Notes: generated by a model from the letters alone, not told the origin. Shown: positions 21,968 through 31,862, counted from the stretch's first letter. The stretch: 64,000 bases of DNA from Macrotis lagotis (GCF_037893015.1 NC_133665.1:107691971-107755970); one strand, 5' to 3'. Program-made: numbers and translations.

Positions 21968-22209
21968 CTCTGTGGGTGGTGCAGTGGTTAGAGCACTTAC
22001 TTTGGAGTCAGGAGGGTAGAAGTTCAAATCCAATTTCTTACTAGGCTCTCACTTAACCCTCATTGCCTTGCATCCAGGACCATCTCCAATTGTCTTGATT
22101 CATATCAAGACACTGGATCAAGATGACTTTGGAGGAGAAAATTAGGTTGGTGACTTAGCACAGCACCCCCACACTTACATCTAATACATGTGTTTGTCAT
22201 GGTCTTCTT
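21968..22209 (+). mobile_element. Marsupial SINE (ggacaaacaac-tail type), left part
   Basis: gtgggtggtgcagtggttagagcacttac, agttcaaatcc, tgcatccaggaccatctcc, aggagaaaattaggttggtgacttagcacagcacc, then tgtttgtcatggtcttctt. It is split by the SINE at 22210-22359 and resumes at 22372 as aagagaacaaagtacaaac. Confidence 0.92.
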
Positions 22210-22359
22210 TTTTTTATGTTTTTGCAAGGCAAATGGGGTTAAATGGCTTGCCCAAGGCCACACAGCTAGGCAATTATTAAGTGTCTGAGACTGGATTTGA
22301 ACCCAGGTACTCCTGACTCCAAGGCTGGTGCTTTATCCACTATGCCACCTAGCCACCCC
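22210..22359 (-). mobile_element. Young SINE nested in SINE, antisense
   Basis: T-rich tail, gttttttgcaaggcaaatggggttaaatggcttgcccaaggccacacagct, then ccacctagccacccc head. It is flanked by a perfect 12-bp target-site duplication catggtcttctt at 22198-22209 and 22360-22371. The site on the minus strand reads TT/AAGAAG, close to the L1 endonuclease preference. Confidence 0.96.
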
Positions 22360-22389
22360 CATGGTCTTCTTAAGAGAACAAAGTACAAA

Positions 22390-22390
<1 letters not shown>

Positions 22391-22430
<40 letters not shown>

Positions 22431-22447
22431 CCACCATCATCATTATT
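22391..22447 (+). repeat. (CAT)n microsatellite at a SINE tail
   Basis: About 17 cat units grow directly from the acaaac tail of the older SINE, ending with ccaccatcatcattattatc. The acidic reading frame on the other strand is an artefact. Confidence 0.97.
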
Positions 22448-22739
22448 ATCACAATTATAGGATGTAAAATAGCTCCCAGATAGCCAAGGATTTTCACACA
22501 TAGTCACATCATAAACTTTAAGACCCTGACCACAAAAGGGGCTTGGTATGTGTCTATTAATCATTGAATGATTGAATTTGTGCCCCTTCTTTGGAAGAGG
22601 AATGAGAAGTTAGCTGTTTTGTCTCTCCTCTCCCCAGGCATGCCTGCCTGCCTACCTACTGAGCTGAATTCTCCTATCTCCTAGGATAGGAATGCAGATT
22701 TTCCACCAAGGGAGGGAGGAAAAAGGAGGAGGGCAAGCT

Positions 22740-22985
22740 GGCCCCTTCCAGGCCTTCATTATGCTACTGTTTGCATGATTTTTTGAGGGCTTGCTGGGTT
22801 CATGAAAATTAATGCAATCGTGCCAGACTGTTTCTTCTTTGTCTGATGGGGCTTCGTGCATTCGGGAAGCAACGTCTGAGCCAGACATTGGAGGAACCTT
22901 TCCAGAGCATGAGCTTCCCTGGCCGAGTGGGTGGGGACACAGGCATACATGACTGGGACCATTCCAAGAGTTTCAGACATGTGCT
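22740..22985. promoter_or_regulatory. Candidate conserved element 7
   Basis: Non-repetitive, with GTTTGCATGA (octamer-like), AAATTAATGCAATCG and several CpGs (22820, 22854, 22864, 22873, 22923). The overlapping antisense frames show no domain. Confidence 0.38.
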
Positions 22986-23149
22986 CTGGATGTGAAGACT
23001 GGGCAGGGTGGAGAGGGTGGCTAAAAGAGAGTATCCCTCATCTTAGAGAGGCTGCTATTGGGCACAAGCTTCCATACAGCACTTAATTCAAACAAGTTTT
23101 GTTTAGTGGTTAGCACTGGTTTGCTAATGAGGTTTACCTACTTTGCTCT
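22986..23149. other. Unassigned non-coding stretch
   Basis: Nothing recognised. Confidence 0.45.
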
Positions 23150-23330
23150 TTGGCCATAGACTGACTACTGACCCCAATCACAGACTGAATCCTAATCTTT
23201 GTGGCAGACTAGATCTTGGTCTCAGACTGATCCCTGATCCTTATCACGGACTGGGGCCCAACCTGGGCATAGACTCAAACCTAACCCTAGTCCTGAAAGC
23301 ATCTCTAAACACAGACCCAAAATCAGCCTT
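23150..23330 (+). repeat. Decayed minisatellite, unit about 24 bp
   Basis: Repeated, diverged copies of an acagactgaatcctaatc-type unit: atagactgactactgacc, acagactgaatcctaatc, cagactagatcttgg, cagactgatccctgatcc, cggactggggcccaacc, atagactcaaacctaacc. The 70-residue frame over it translates the repeat. Confidence 0.7.
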
Positions 23331-24280
23331 GATGGTACTTAGGTGTACCAGATAAGAATGTGGATGATTCACTGTGGCTCTTTACTATTGCTAGTCACAC
23401 CTTTCAGACAAATGAAGGGACTGCAGTTTAACACTGATGCCAGAGGGGTTATTGTAGGAGTTCAAAAGCAGGATGGCAGAGAAGTTTCCCTATATTTATG
23501 GAAATACTTCTTGAACTCTCCTTCTAGCCCCTAGACATTCATAGGCTAATGCAAGAAAATTTTCTCTTTTGAAGGGGGCTAGTTTATGCAGTCAGAAGTT
23601 CAGGTTCAAGCTGTTCCTTGACCCTGAGAAAAGGACCCCAAGATAAAGGCAGCCCCCTCAAAAAGAAATGATCATCTGAACATGAGGCCATAACTCCTGA
23701 GGAGGGTTTAGCCCCCACTAAATAGCTGTTTGCAGTCTCTGAGAAGCTTTGACACAATATTCCTCTTGCTGGTGACCTTCTGGATGACGGTTGTGGTGCT
23801 TCCAGGAGTGGAGAAGGCTCTTGGGAGGATAGGACTGAAGATGTAGGGAGGGGAGTTTATTATACATGTAGATTATACCACTAGAACCAAAAATAGCTTT
23901 TCTTTTTTCATGTAAAGGAAATCTGTTTGGATAATAGTATGTGTGTGAGCAGAGGGGGAAGGGAAAGCTTCCCTGGAAAAAAATGAATCAAATGATTGGA
24001 GGGCTTTTTCTTCCTCTGAAGCTCTGTTGGACAGCTCCTACTCTGGCCAGCCTTGTCCAGGTGGCCCAGTTTGTCTCAGGGATTCTGTATCTGGGCTTCA
24101 AGGGAGTGGTTGAATAGGCCATGGCTTTTAATAAAGGTTATAATAGGTTTTCCAGACCTTCTCATCTGGGCCACACCTTCAAATTCTCCTCCATTCTGCC
24201 CTTTTGTTTTTAGCCTGCCTGATCCCCTCTATTATTTTTTGCTGAATTTGATGATGACATCCAAGGCAGGTGGAGAAATA
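23331..24280. other. Unassigned, with a weak RNase H-like frame
   Basis: A 63-residue frame at 23343-23534 contains TDARGVIVGVQKQDG. This loosely recalls the RNase H start of Ty3/gypsy-type elements, but upstream and downstream frames do not continue the match. Otherwise nothing recognised. Confidence 0.3.
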
Positions 24281-24282
24281 AT

Positions 24283-24283
<1 letters not shown>

Positions 24284-24342
<59 letters not shown>
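24284..24342 (+). repeat. (TAA)n microsatellite
   Basis: About 19 uninterrupted taa units. The poly-isoleucine frame over it is an artefact. Confidence 0.98.
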
Positions 24343-24344
<2 letters not shown>

Positions 24345-24379
24345 GAACAGTAATCATACTGGTGCAGGGTCCTTCATTG

Positions 24380-24510
24380 AAAATAACACATTAAATATCG
24401 CTTTAAGATTTTCAAAGCACTTTCTTAGTATCAACTTAATGAATTAGGGAGTACAAGTATTTTCTCCATTTCATAGATGAAGAAACTGAGACATAGTGAT
24501 GATATTTTTA
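24380..24510 (-). mobile_element. MIR fragment, antisense
   Basis: atcgctttaagattttcaaagcactttctta...tccatttcatagatgaagaaactgagacatag. Confidence 0.6.
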
Positions 24511-24739
24511 AAAAGTTGGTCTGGAACTATGATTTCATTGGAATAAGGAGTTCCTTATGAAGAAAACTCCTTCACCGACACTCTTCAATTTAAGGTCTTA
24601 AAGAGTTGCTTCAGCAACTGAGAGGTTGACTTGTTAAATATCATGCCTTGAACCCAAGTTAATGTTTATTCCAAAGCCAGCTTTCTAAATCACTCCCATA
24701 AGCTTAGGGATGTGGGTCAAACAGCACAGGAAATATTAA

Positions 24740-25030
24740 GATGAACCCTGAATCAGGAGTCAGAAGCTAAAATCCTGGCTTTGCTATCTATGACTTGTGT
24801 AACCCTAGAGGAGTCACTTCATTTCTGAACCTCAATTTCCTCCTCTATAAATGATGGGTGGGACTAGATGATCTCTAAGGTGTCTACCAGATGCAACACT
24901 GTATGATTAGTCCCATTTTACAGAGAAGGAAACTGAGACCCCAAAGGGGAAGTGATTTACCCCAAGGTCACACACTCAGTCAATTAGAGTTCAGGTTCCT
25001 GGAGTCCCAGCCTAGAATATTTTTCCTCAA
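24740..25030 (+). mobile_element. MIR then CR1/L3-like piece
   Basis: 24740-24905 is a sense MIR (tgaatcaggagtcagaagctaaaatcctggct, ggactagatgatctctaagg). 24905-25030 carries cccattttacagagaaggaaactgagaccccaaagg and ccaaggtcacacactcag. Confidence 0.65.
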
Positions 25031-25109
25031 TGGTACTATCTTCCCAGTCATTCATAGAGAAGGCATAGGGAGGAGGCAGAATGAAGTTGATGTATTCTCT
25101 GGATTCTGT

Positions 25110-25350
25110 GGTATTTGGGAGTCCCCCGCTGCCCCAGTGACAGATCTAAGAAGTCGAGGAGAAGCACCAGCAATGAATCTCCCACCATTCATCACACTGG
25201 GGGTACAGAAGGGTTTATAACGATCAATAAAACAAACAATTATCCTGTCATTATGCAATACGCCATCCTGATAGCCTTGGGCGCCAGCCGGCAATGGGGA
25301 AATAATTATGGCACTCATAGCCCAGGAGGAGCTGGGCACCTCTTCAGAGA
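25110..25350. promoter_or_regulatory. Candidate conserved element 8 (homeobox/forkhead words)
   Basis: Non-repetitive, with CpGs at 25221, 25261, 25282 and 25289 in otherwise AT-rich DNA. 25214-25260 packs TTTATAACGATCAATAAAA, AAACAAACAATTATC and ATTATGCAAT, words resembling HOX/PBX, forkhead and POU or C/EBP sites. Overlapping frames on both strands (about 100-130 residues) lack any recognised domain. Confidence 0.45.
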
Positions 25351-25509
25351 CTCCCATACCATAAGAGGCTGGCCCATGTGGGCAAGAATTGGAGTAGCTC
25401 AGACTGAGACCTTTCCAACTCCCTCAAGCTATAGGATCTCATTTAGGAGAGATGCCCCATATAGGACAGACTGGCTAACTATGGGGAAACTAGATAGATC
25501 CTAGGTAGA

Positions 25510-25870
25510 TTCTGAAAGCTAGAAGTCTAGCACCTTGATTTACAGATGAGTAAACTGAGTCTCAAAGAGGTGAAATGAATTGTCCAAAGACCCATAACTA
25601 GGGAGTCTCGGAGGCAGGATTTGAATGCAAGCAGGTTTTCCAGGTGCCAAGTTTTCTTCTGTGGTAGCACTATGATGTTATGGACATAATCACAGAATTT
25701 GAATCCAGACTTCTGGGTTCCAATATTGGCTTTGTCTCTTGAAACCTGTGTGCCCTTGGGTAAGCCCCTTCCCTTCATTGGGTTTTAGTATTTCCATGGG
25801 TGAAATAAATAGGGCATTCAATTAGGTGACATTTAAGGTTCTTTCCTGCTCTAAATCTTTTGAAGATTGT
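25510..25870. mobile_element. Two MIR fragments, opposite strands
   Basis: 25510-25660 is antisense (tttacagatgagtaaactgagtctcaaagagg, ggaggcaggatttgaa). 25675-25865 is sense (gaatccagacttctgggttcc, tgtgcccttgggtaagccccttcc). Confidence 0.65.
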
Positions 25871-26039
25871 TCTGGCCAAGTCCAAGATTCTGGAGATACT
25901 ATGGCAGCCTGAGAGCCTTATTGCAGTTGGGTGACAGATCTCCCCTCTCTTCTCTTCTGATTAATTCTGGAGAGTTTCCCAGAGTGGGTGAGGCAGCTCT
26001 AGACCTGCTGCTGGTGGTGATGAAGACAATAATAGAGAA

Positions 26040-26230
26040 TCTGGGTGAGCCTTGAAGTTTGTGAAGTGCTTTTTATAGCATTTAGTTATCTCACCAATCC
26101 TTTGAGTTAGGCGATAAAGGTATAACTATGCCCATGATACAGATGAGAAAATTAAGTTTAGACATGTAATGTGACTTACCCTTGGTAATGCAGCAAGTAT
26201 CAGATGTAGGATTTGAATCCTGGGTTTTTT
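26040..26230 (-). mobile_element. MIR3-like SINE, antisense
   Basis: aagtttgtgaagtgctttttatagc, tcaccaatcctttgagttagg, acagatgagaaaattaagtttag, gtaggatttgaatcctggg. Confidence 0.65.
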
Positions 26231-26269
26231 AATTCCTCTTGCCACCACAAAACACTGGAACGTCTAGGA

Positions 26270-26465
26270 TCATAGATAGAACACTTGGCCTGGAAAGATG
26301 GACCCTAGTTTTACTCATTGGTTGTGTGACCCTGGGCAAATTACTTAAACTCTGTCTCAGTTTCCTCATCTGTAAAATAACAAACCACTCCAGTATCTCT
26401 GCCAGGAAAACCCTAAATAGGGTCACAAAGAATTGGGTCTGACTGAAAATGACTGAACAACAAGG
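26270..26465 (+). mobile_element. Marsupial SINE (gactgaacaac-tail type), 5' damaged
   Basis: gttgtgtgaccctgggcaaattacttaaac, ctctgtctcagtttcctcatctgtaaaat, aaaccactccagtatctctgcc, gggtcacaaagaattgggtctgactgaaaatgactgaacaacaa. The tail is well kept. Confidence 0.9.
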
Positions 26466-26605
26466 AGCCTAGTTCTACTTGCTGTGTGGCCATGTACAGG
26501 TCCTTTCCCCCTCTGAGTTAGTTTCCTTACCTGCAAAATGAGGGGGTTGGGTTAAATTACTTCTGAATTCCCTTCTACCTCTGACTTTCTGAGATTCTAA
26601 GTTGC
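26466..26605 (+). mobile_element. MIR fragment
   Basis: cctagttctacttgctgtgtggccatg, ctctgagttagtttccttacctgcaaaatgaggg. Sits directly after the SINE tail. Confidence 0.65.
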
Positions 26606-27235
26606 ATTTGTACCCAGAGGATGAATGTTTCAGGTTGAAGGTCACTGGTCCAGATAATGGGAGGGTAAATATTGCTGTTCCTAGACCTGAACCTATTGTG
26701 CTCTGGAATTATGGAATTAGATCAGAGGACAAGGAAGGAAAGAGAAGGGTTTAGCATTTCTTCCTTACTTCCTAGAATCAGATGATTCCAACCAGAAAGG
26801 AAAAACCTGAGGACAAAGTACCGCACTAACTGGAAGATACTGCTATTCATATTTTACCAAAGAGGAAGCTGATGCAACACATCTTGTAAATGTTAGAATT
26901 ATAACCCAGATCTCTTGACTCTCTTTATCACATTAGGTTGCCTCCCTTATATACCTTTCATTAGTCCTAACTCCAAAGAGCTTCTAGAAGGGTCACCTTC
27001 ACTGCTGAGATGGAGAGCCCAGAGAAGGATCTTGTGTTGGGAGCTGAAGCCTCAAGCCTCTAACTCCTCTGCCTCCTTCATGATCTCAAGGGCTGGGGCT
27101 TCAGGGACTTAGAGAATACAGGAATGACAGCTTTTACAGGGGTTAGAGGCTTGTTTCTGAAATCAGTTTATCAAACAAGTATTTGTTAAGTGGCTAGTCA
27201 TGTGTCATCTTTGGATAGTTTGTACCCAGAAATGT
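26606..27235. other. Unassigned non-coding stretch
   Basis: No clear repeat or exon. Confidence 0.45.
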
Positions 27236-27249
27236 TTTGCAGCTACTCA

Positions 27250-27790
27250 GAGAGGCATCTTCTTCTTCCCCTTCCCTCTCTTCCCAAACTCTCCCCTTCC
27301 CTCTCTTTTCTCCCTTTCTCTCCCTCCCTTCTTCTCCCCACTCCTTCCCAACTCTGCTTTCCCTTTTCCTCTCTACTTTCTTCTCCCTCCCCTCTTCTTC
27401 CCTTCCATTTCCCTCTCCTTCCAAATTCTCCTCTCCCCTCCCTTCTTTCTCTTCCTTTTACTCCTTTCTCCTCCCCTCCCTTCTCGCTTTTTCTCTTCCC
27501 TTCTCTCATCACACCTTCCCTCTTCTCTTTCCTCTCTTCCTAAACTTTGATCTTTCCTCCTCCCCCTCTTCTTTTCCCTTCCCTTTTCCCTTTCCTCTTC
27601 CCCTTTCTCTTCCCCTCCTCTCTCCCACTCTCTTCTTTTCCTTCTCCCTTCTCTTTCCTCTTCCTTCTCCCTTCCTTTTTACCCTTCTCTTCCATCTCTT
27701 TCTTTTTTTCTCCCCTTTCCTTTCTTCCCCTCCCATTCCCTCTCCTTCCAAAAACTCTCCTCTTCTCTTTTCCCTCCCTTCCACTCTATT
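27250..27790. repeat. Pyrimidine tract (CCTT/CTCCC)n, about 540 bp
   Basis: Almost pure C/T on the plus strand with degenerate ccttcc, ctctcc and cccttt units. It yields long frames on both strands (up to 228 residues), all low complexity. Confidence 0.96.
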
Positions 27791-27869
27791 CTCCAGTCAT
27801 GCAACAGGAGCCAAAGAGGGAAGAAAATCTGGTGTGTATGTATGTATGGGGGTGGGGGCAGAGAATACA

Positions 27870-28330
27870 ATCATGAACAACAAATTAATAAACCTCCTCT
27901 GCCTGCCTATCATACTGCTCTGATCTTGGGATCCCAAAGCACTTGACCAAAATAATTATTTGTCACAACAGCACTGTGAGCTGAGTGTTATCTCTGCTAC
28001 CCAGGCAGAGAAACTGAGGGAAAAGGAGGTAGCCAAGATTGGAGTCCCGGATGCCCATACTCCCTGAACTGTTGCAATGGGGCCCTGGTCTTTGGTCTTC
28101 ACCTGTCCTAGACCTTTGGGACACACCTGATCACTAGGGACCAGAGAAATGGGCTTTGTAACCCCCACTCCCCTCCCAGCTGCCCATCAGTCCTGTGGCA
28201 AGGTTCTTTGAAGCCTGCAGGGACACAAGCTCCCCCCCTCCCCACTCTGTCTCTCTCTCTCTCTGGCTCACCCACCGTTTGACTGATCTTTCCTCTAGCG
28301 TCTCCAGCCCCATGGGAGGGGAAATCTCTT
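27870..28330. other. Mostly unassigned; short MIR trace
   Basis: 27930-28030 (cccaaagcacttgacc, cacaacagcactgtgagctgagtgttat, cagagaaactgagg) is a weak antisense MIR. A short tctctctct run is at 28250-28263. The rest is not recognised. Confidence 0.45.
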
Positions 28331-28680
28331 TCCATCAGTTGCAAAGGAGCAAAGCAAGGAGTGATTTATTATTCTGTTCCATTATGCCTGTTTCCAGAGA
28401 AACTAATTATTCTGCATTGTTGTATTAGATACTTTAGGAAAGATTACATTTTCTTACTTTTGGCTGATAAAAAAATTAAATCCATCAGTTTTCCTAAACA
28501 CATTAGGGCTAAGACAGAATTGCTGGTTCTAATTATTAATCAGTCGGATTTGAGGACGCAAAGCATTTGACTTTAGCTCGATATATTCACGAACAATGTC
28601 CTAGGATCGTATTTTGTACTGAAACAATTTTTCAATTTATTAAAAAGTCATTAAAAGAGAGGAAACTGGAGTCAAGGTCA
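28330..28680. promoter_or_regulatory. Candidate conserved element 9 (strongest island)
   Basis: About 350 bases of repeat-free AT-rich DNA. Five CpGs fall between 28545 and 28609, an unusual survival in AT-rich mammalian sequence. Words include AACTAATTATTCTG, TCTAATTATTAATCAG and GAACAATGTCC. No start, splice or frame evidence for coding is seen. Confidence 0.5.
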
Positions 28681-28930
28681 CTGGATTCTGGGGAAGGAAT
28701 CTGGGGGAGAAGAGGAAAAGAGGCAAGTGGAACACAGTGCTTTTCCCTGTTTTCCATAAGCCTACTTTCCTCTGAGTTTAAAAGCAAATTCTTCATACTA
28801 TGGAGTAAAGGAAACTTGTGGCTAGAGTAAACTGAGACCATCCTAAACTTCAATCTTGAAACTCTTCACTTGAATAATTAAGTTCTAGTGTCCTTAACCT
28901 AGCTTCCATAGGAGACATGAGAACATCACT

Positions 28931-28935
28931 TCATT

Positions 28936-28978
<43 letters not shown>
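28931..28978 (+). repeat. (ATC)n microsatellite
   Basis: About 15 atc units, followed to about 29055 by decayed accatt/tcatt derivatives. The acidic antisense frame is an artefact. Confidence 0.96.
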
Positions 28979-29055
28979 CTGTCACCATTAATATCACTGT
29001 TTCCATGACTACCATTGATGTCACTATTTCTATCATTGCTGCTACTATCACCTTC

Positions 29056-29860
29056 ACTGCCATCAGACTTGGAATGACTACCATGGCTGAGGCTGTGGTT
29101 TGTTGACTGGGGATTCAGCCAGTGCAGACACATGGCTCTCTGTATCGAACCAGACAATGCTTCAAATCCTGTCTGACCATCCAACCCAGTTATGCCCCTG
29201 TCAGTCTGTTGTCCCATATTGCCCCTCACTCTCATATACTCTCATTTCATATTTTCTCCATCCTACTCTGAGAACAGTAAGTAAACTAATATGTGTGTGT
29301 GTGTATGTGTGTGTGTGGTCAGGGCAACCAATCAATTGATTCCTCCCCACCAGTTGATGAAATCATGGAAGGAACAGGTACCAGAGGCAAGACTTTAGTA
29401 TGCTAAATAGAATGAAAAGAGGTATTCTTTATTCTATTACCCCTCTACAAAAGATACTAAGGGTAAAGGACTTCTCCCTGAAGAAATTGAGAGTCACTTG
29501 CTATAGGCTGGTCAGAGATTAGCCATACCTCTGTTAGTCTATTTAAAAAAACCCCAACAAATTTGTTATCTTTGGAAGGCAGGTGACACAGGAAGCAACT
29601 TCAATGCATGTTAACTTTGACAGTCTAATGAAGAGCCAACCATGGAGGAAGAACCCAGTTCTTGGAAGGAGAACGCCTTTTGGGGGGCTTTCTCCTTGAA
29701 TTTCTATCAGAGAGTAGAAGGGATGGTGGAAGGTATTACTCTCCCCTCCTTAGCCAAGAAATCTCATAATGGAGCCATTCTCAGCAGGGAGTGAGTGGAG
29801 GTAGCTTTAAAAAAATGGACCCCTTGAAGTAGAGAAGAGAGTCAGCTATGAATTCTAGAG
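29056..29860. other. Unassigned; short (TG)n at 29292-29317
   Basis: A small tgtgtgtgtgtatgtgtgtgtg run. No recognised repeat family or exon in the rest. Confidence 0.5.
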
Positions 29861-29864
29861 AGCA

Positions 29865-30050
29865 TTAGCTTTGGCAGTCAGGAGTTGAGCTACAGAGCTC
29901 ATCTCCTTTTGGAGATGAGAATTTGAGTTCAAGAGAGTTTGTGGTTTTCCCAAGGTCACACAAGCAGGAATCATCAGAAGTGGGATTGGAACCCAAGCCT
30001 TTTGAATCCAAACCCAGTAATCTTTCCACTGAACTATACAGCAAAGAATT
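29865..30050. mobile_element. CR1/L3- or MIR-like fragment
   Basis: ttggagatgagaatttgagttc, ttcccaaggtcacacaagcaggaa, gtgggattggaacccaagcc, aatctttccactgaactat. Confidence 0.55.
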
Positions 30051-30815
30051 AGGTGATCTTTAAATGATCTCTAAGTACCTCTCTTTCAGTTATTCATCCT
30101 ATGGCCATCCCTAGGAATAAATTCTTATTGGAGGCAGTCAACTCAAGGATTATTATCCTTATTGTACAAATGAGAAAACTAAACTTCAGAGAGACCCCAA
30201 ATTTCTTTTCCTCCCTCTTAATGATTTTTTAATAAGTTGAATTCTTTTTTAGTACAAAATGCAATCCTAGAATGGTGTTCATGAATATAGTGAATTTAAG
30301 TCATATGCTGTACATATGTACAGCAAGTTAATGGGAGAGCCAAGATTAGAACAAAATTTTCCTGCCTTGAAGGCCACGGTTCTCTCTCTTCCACTGGGAT
30401 TCATGCCTTCCCTCTTATCCTAGGAGAGCCAAGCATGCTATCATCTGTTAGTATGTACCTTTGGTAAGAATTTTAGAGAATTGCACAGTCTTAGAATGTT
30501 AGCACTTAAGTCTATCTTATGAATGGGGAATCTGAGAGTCATAGAGATGAGAGTGAGAAAAAGAGACAGAGACACAGAGATTATAAAGAGAACATAGCTC
30601 TACTTTTAGATGGAAAATACCCACTTGACTAAGTTTTTGTTGACCTGGGACTGGATTGGCAGAACCTAGGTGGTATCTGTACATGATTAAACTTTTTCTG
30701 GAAGAAGTGTAACACCCTTCATTCCCTATATGAACATACACATGCAGTTACTATGTCACCACACCCCTCAAAGCTTTTATATTTTTGCCCCTACCTGTCT
30801 CAGCTCTCACTAGGG
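30051..30815. other. Mostly unassigned; contains perfect 20-bp palindrome
   Basis: 30150-30200 (attgtacaaatgagaaaactaaacttcagagag) is a MIR trace. The palindrome is at 30306-30325. 30540-30580 is a short agagacagagacacagagatt run. Confidence 0.5.
30306..30325. repeat. Perfect 20-bp palindrome
   Basis: tgctgtacatatgtacagca equals its own reverse complement. Confidence 0.95.
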
Positions 30816-30819
30816 GCAA

Positions 30820-31000
30820 AGTTCTGAACTTTGGAGAGAGCACCATTCCAATCTTGCCTTCACTAATTTTGTAACCACAGATCATTCACTGAATCTCTTT
30901 AAGTTTCACTTTACTCATCTATAAATTGGGGAAAATAATACCTGAAATTTCCCTTCAGTGGTTGTCATAAGAACCAAATGAGATAATCTATGTTAAAACC
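30820..31000 (+). mobile_element. MIR fragment
   Basis: ttctgaactttggagagagc, aaccacagatcattcactgaatctctttaag, actcatctataaattggggaaaataatacc. Confidence 0.65.
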
Positions 31001-31110
31001 CTCCAAAAAGAAGAATATTCAGTACAATTAACCGCAGCTTCCATACCTAATCAGACCCCATAGCCAAAGGAGAGTAGTCATAGATGGGGGCTACATTCAT
31101 GGACTCCCAT

Positions 31111-31336
31111 ATCTTCAGTGACAGGTCAAAAAACCCACTTTCCCAAGCCCTCAAGTCTTCTGCAGAGCCTTGTGGAAAGAGATCACTCAGTAAACACCCT
31201 ACTAGATTTCTTTCTACCTTTGTCTCTGTGACAGAGTCAAAAAAGACAAGTCAGGCCTTCCCAAGCCCTCAAGTCTTCTGCAGGGCTCTGTGGGAAGAGA
31301 TCACTCAGTAAACACCCTACTAGATTTCTTTCTAGT
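31111..31336 (+). repeat. Tandem duplication, period 118 bp
   Basis: Copy 1 (from 31140, ttcccaagccctcaagtc) and copy 2 (from 31258) run nearly identical through actagatttctttcta (ends near 31217 and 31335). The upstream phrase gtgacag-gtcaaaaaa also repeats, with an 8-base length difference. Confidence 0.93.
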
Positions 31337-31659
31337 CAGACACTAGGGAGACACATTTCCTAGCTTGGCATCTCCTTGCCTATCAGCTTCTGAGGCTCTT
31401 CTCTTTACCTGTCACCTATATTTAGAAGCATTGCTTTCATGATCCATTTTTTTTCCCTCTGAAAAACCTGCCACTGAGGCAGAGGTTGCAAGCGACCATT
31501 GGCCCTCTGGGAGAAGGAGAGAGAAGCCTAGATACAGCTGACACAGAAGCCCTCTGCCCCCCAATTCCCTGTCCTCCCTGTTCTCTATACTCTGAGATTC
31601 CCTAAGTGACTCTCAGCCAGTGACACTCAGAGATAAAAATCGTGTTGGGTTTTTTTGTG
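31337..31659. other. Unassigned non-coding stretch
   Basis: Nothing recognised. Confidence 0.45.
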
Positions 31660-31790
31660 TGTGCTTTTTTTCTTCTGAGAAGTGCTGCTAATAACCTCTA
31701 GGAGGGTTACAGCTGAAATGCTGCTAAAGATGCCATTCATTTTCTGCTGCAACTGCTCATCCTTTCTACTCCCTTTCCTTTTCAGGAAGG
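31660..31790. promoter_or_regulatory. Candidate conserved element 10
   Basis: Non-repetitive, with a recurring tgctgctaa, tgctgctaa, ctgctgcaac theme (31684, 31720, 31745). Weak evidence only. Confidence 0.25.
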
Positions 31791-31810
31791 CTGGAAATTA
31801 GACACATTTG

Positions 31811-31812
<2 letters not shown>

Positions 31813-31860
<48 letters not shown>
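31813..31860 (+). repeat. (GT)n microsatellite
   Basis: About 24 uninterrupted gt units, capable of Z-DNA in principle. Confidence 0.98.

Positions 31861-31862
<2 letters not shown>

Noticed and set aside
22391..22447. CAT array as a CRISPR-like repeat
   Set aside because: A plain triplet microsatellite without spacers, in animal DNA.
24053..24394. Frame with a poly-isoleucine run
   Set aside because: The run is the TAA microsatellite; the flanks show no domain.
25115..25504. 129-residue frame over candidate element 8
   Set aside because: A competing 101-residue frame on the other strand covers part of it, and there is no recognised domain; constraint there looks non-coding.
27190..27923. 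Frames up to 228 residues on both strands
   Set aside because: Low-complexity translation of the pyrimidine tract.
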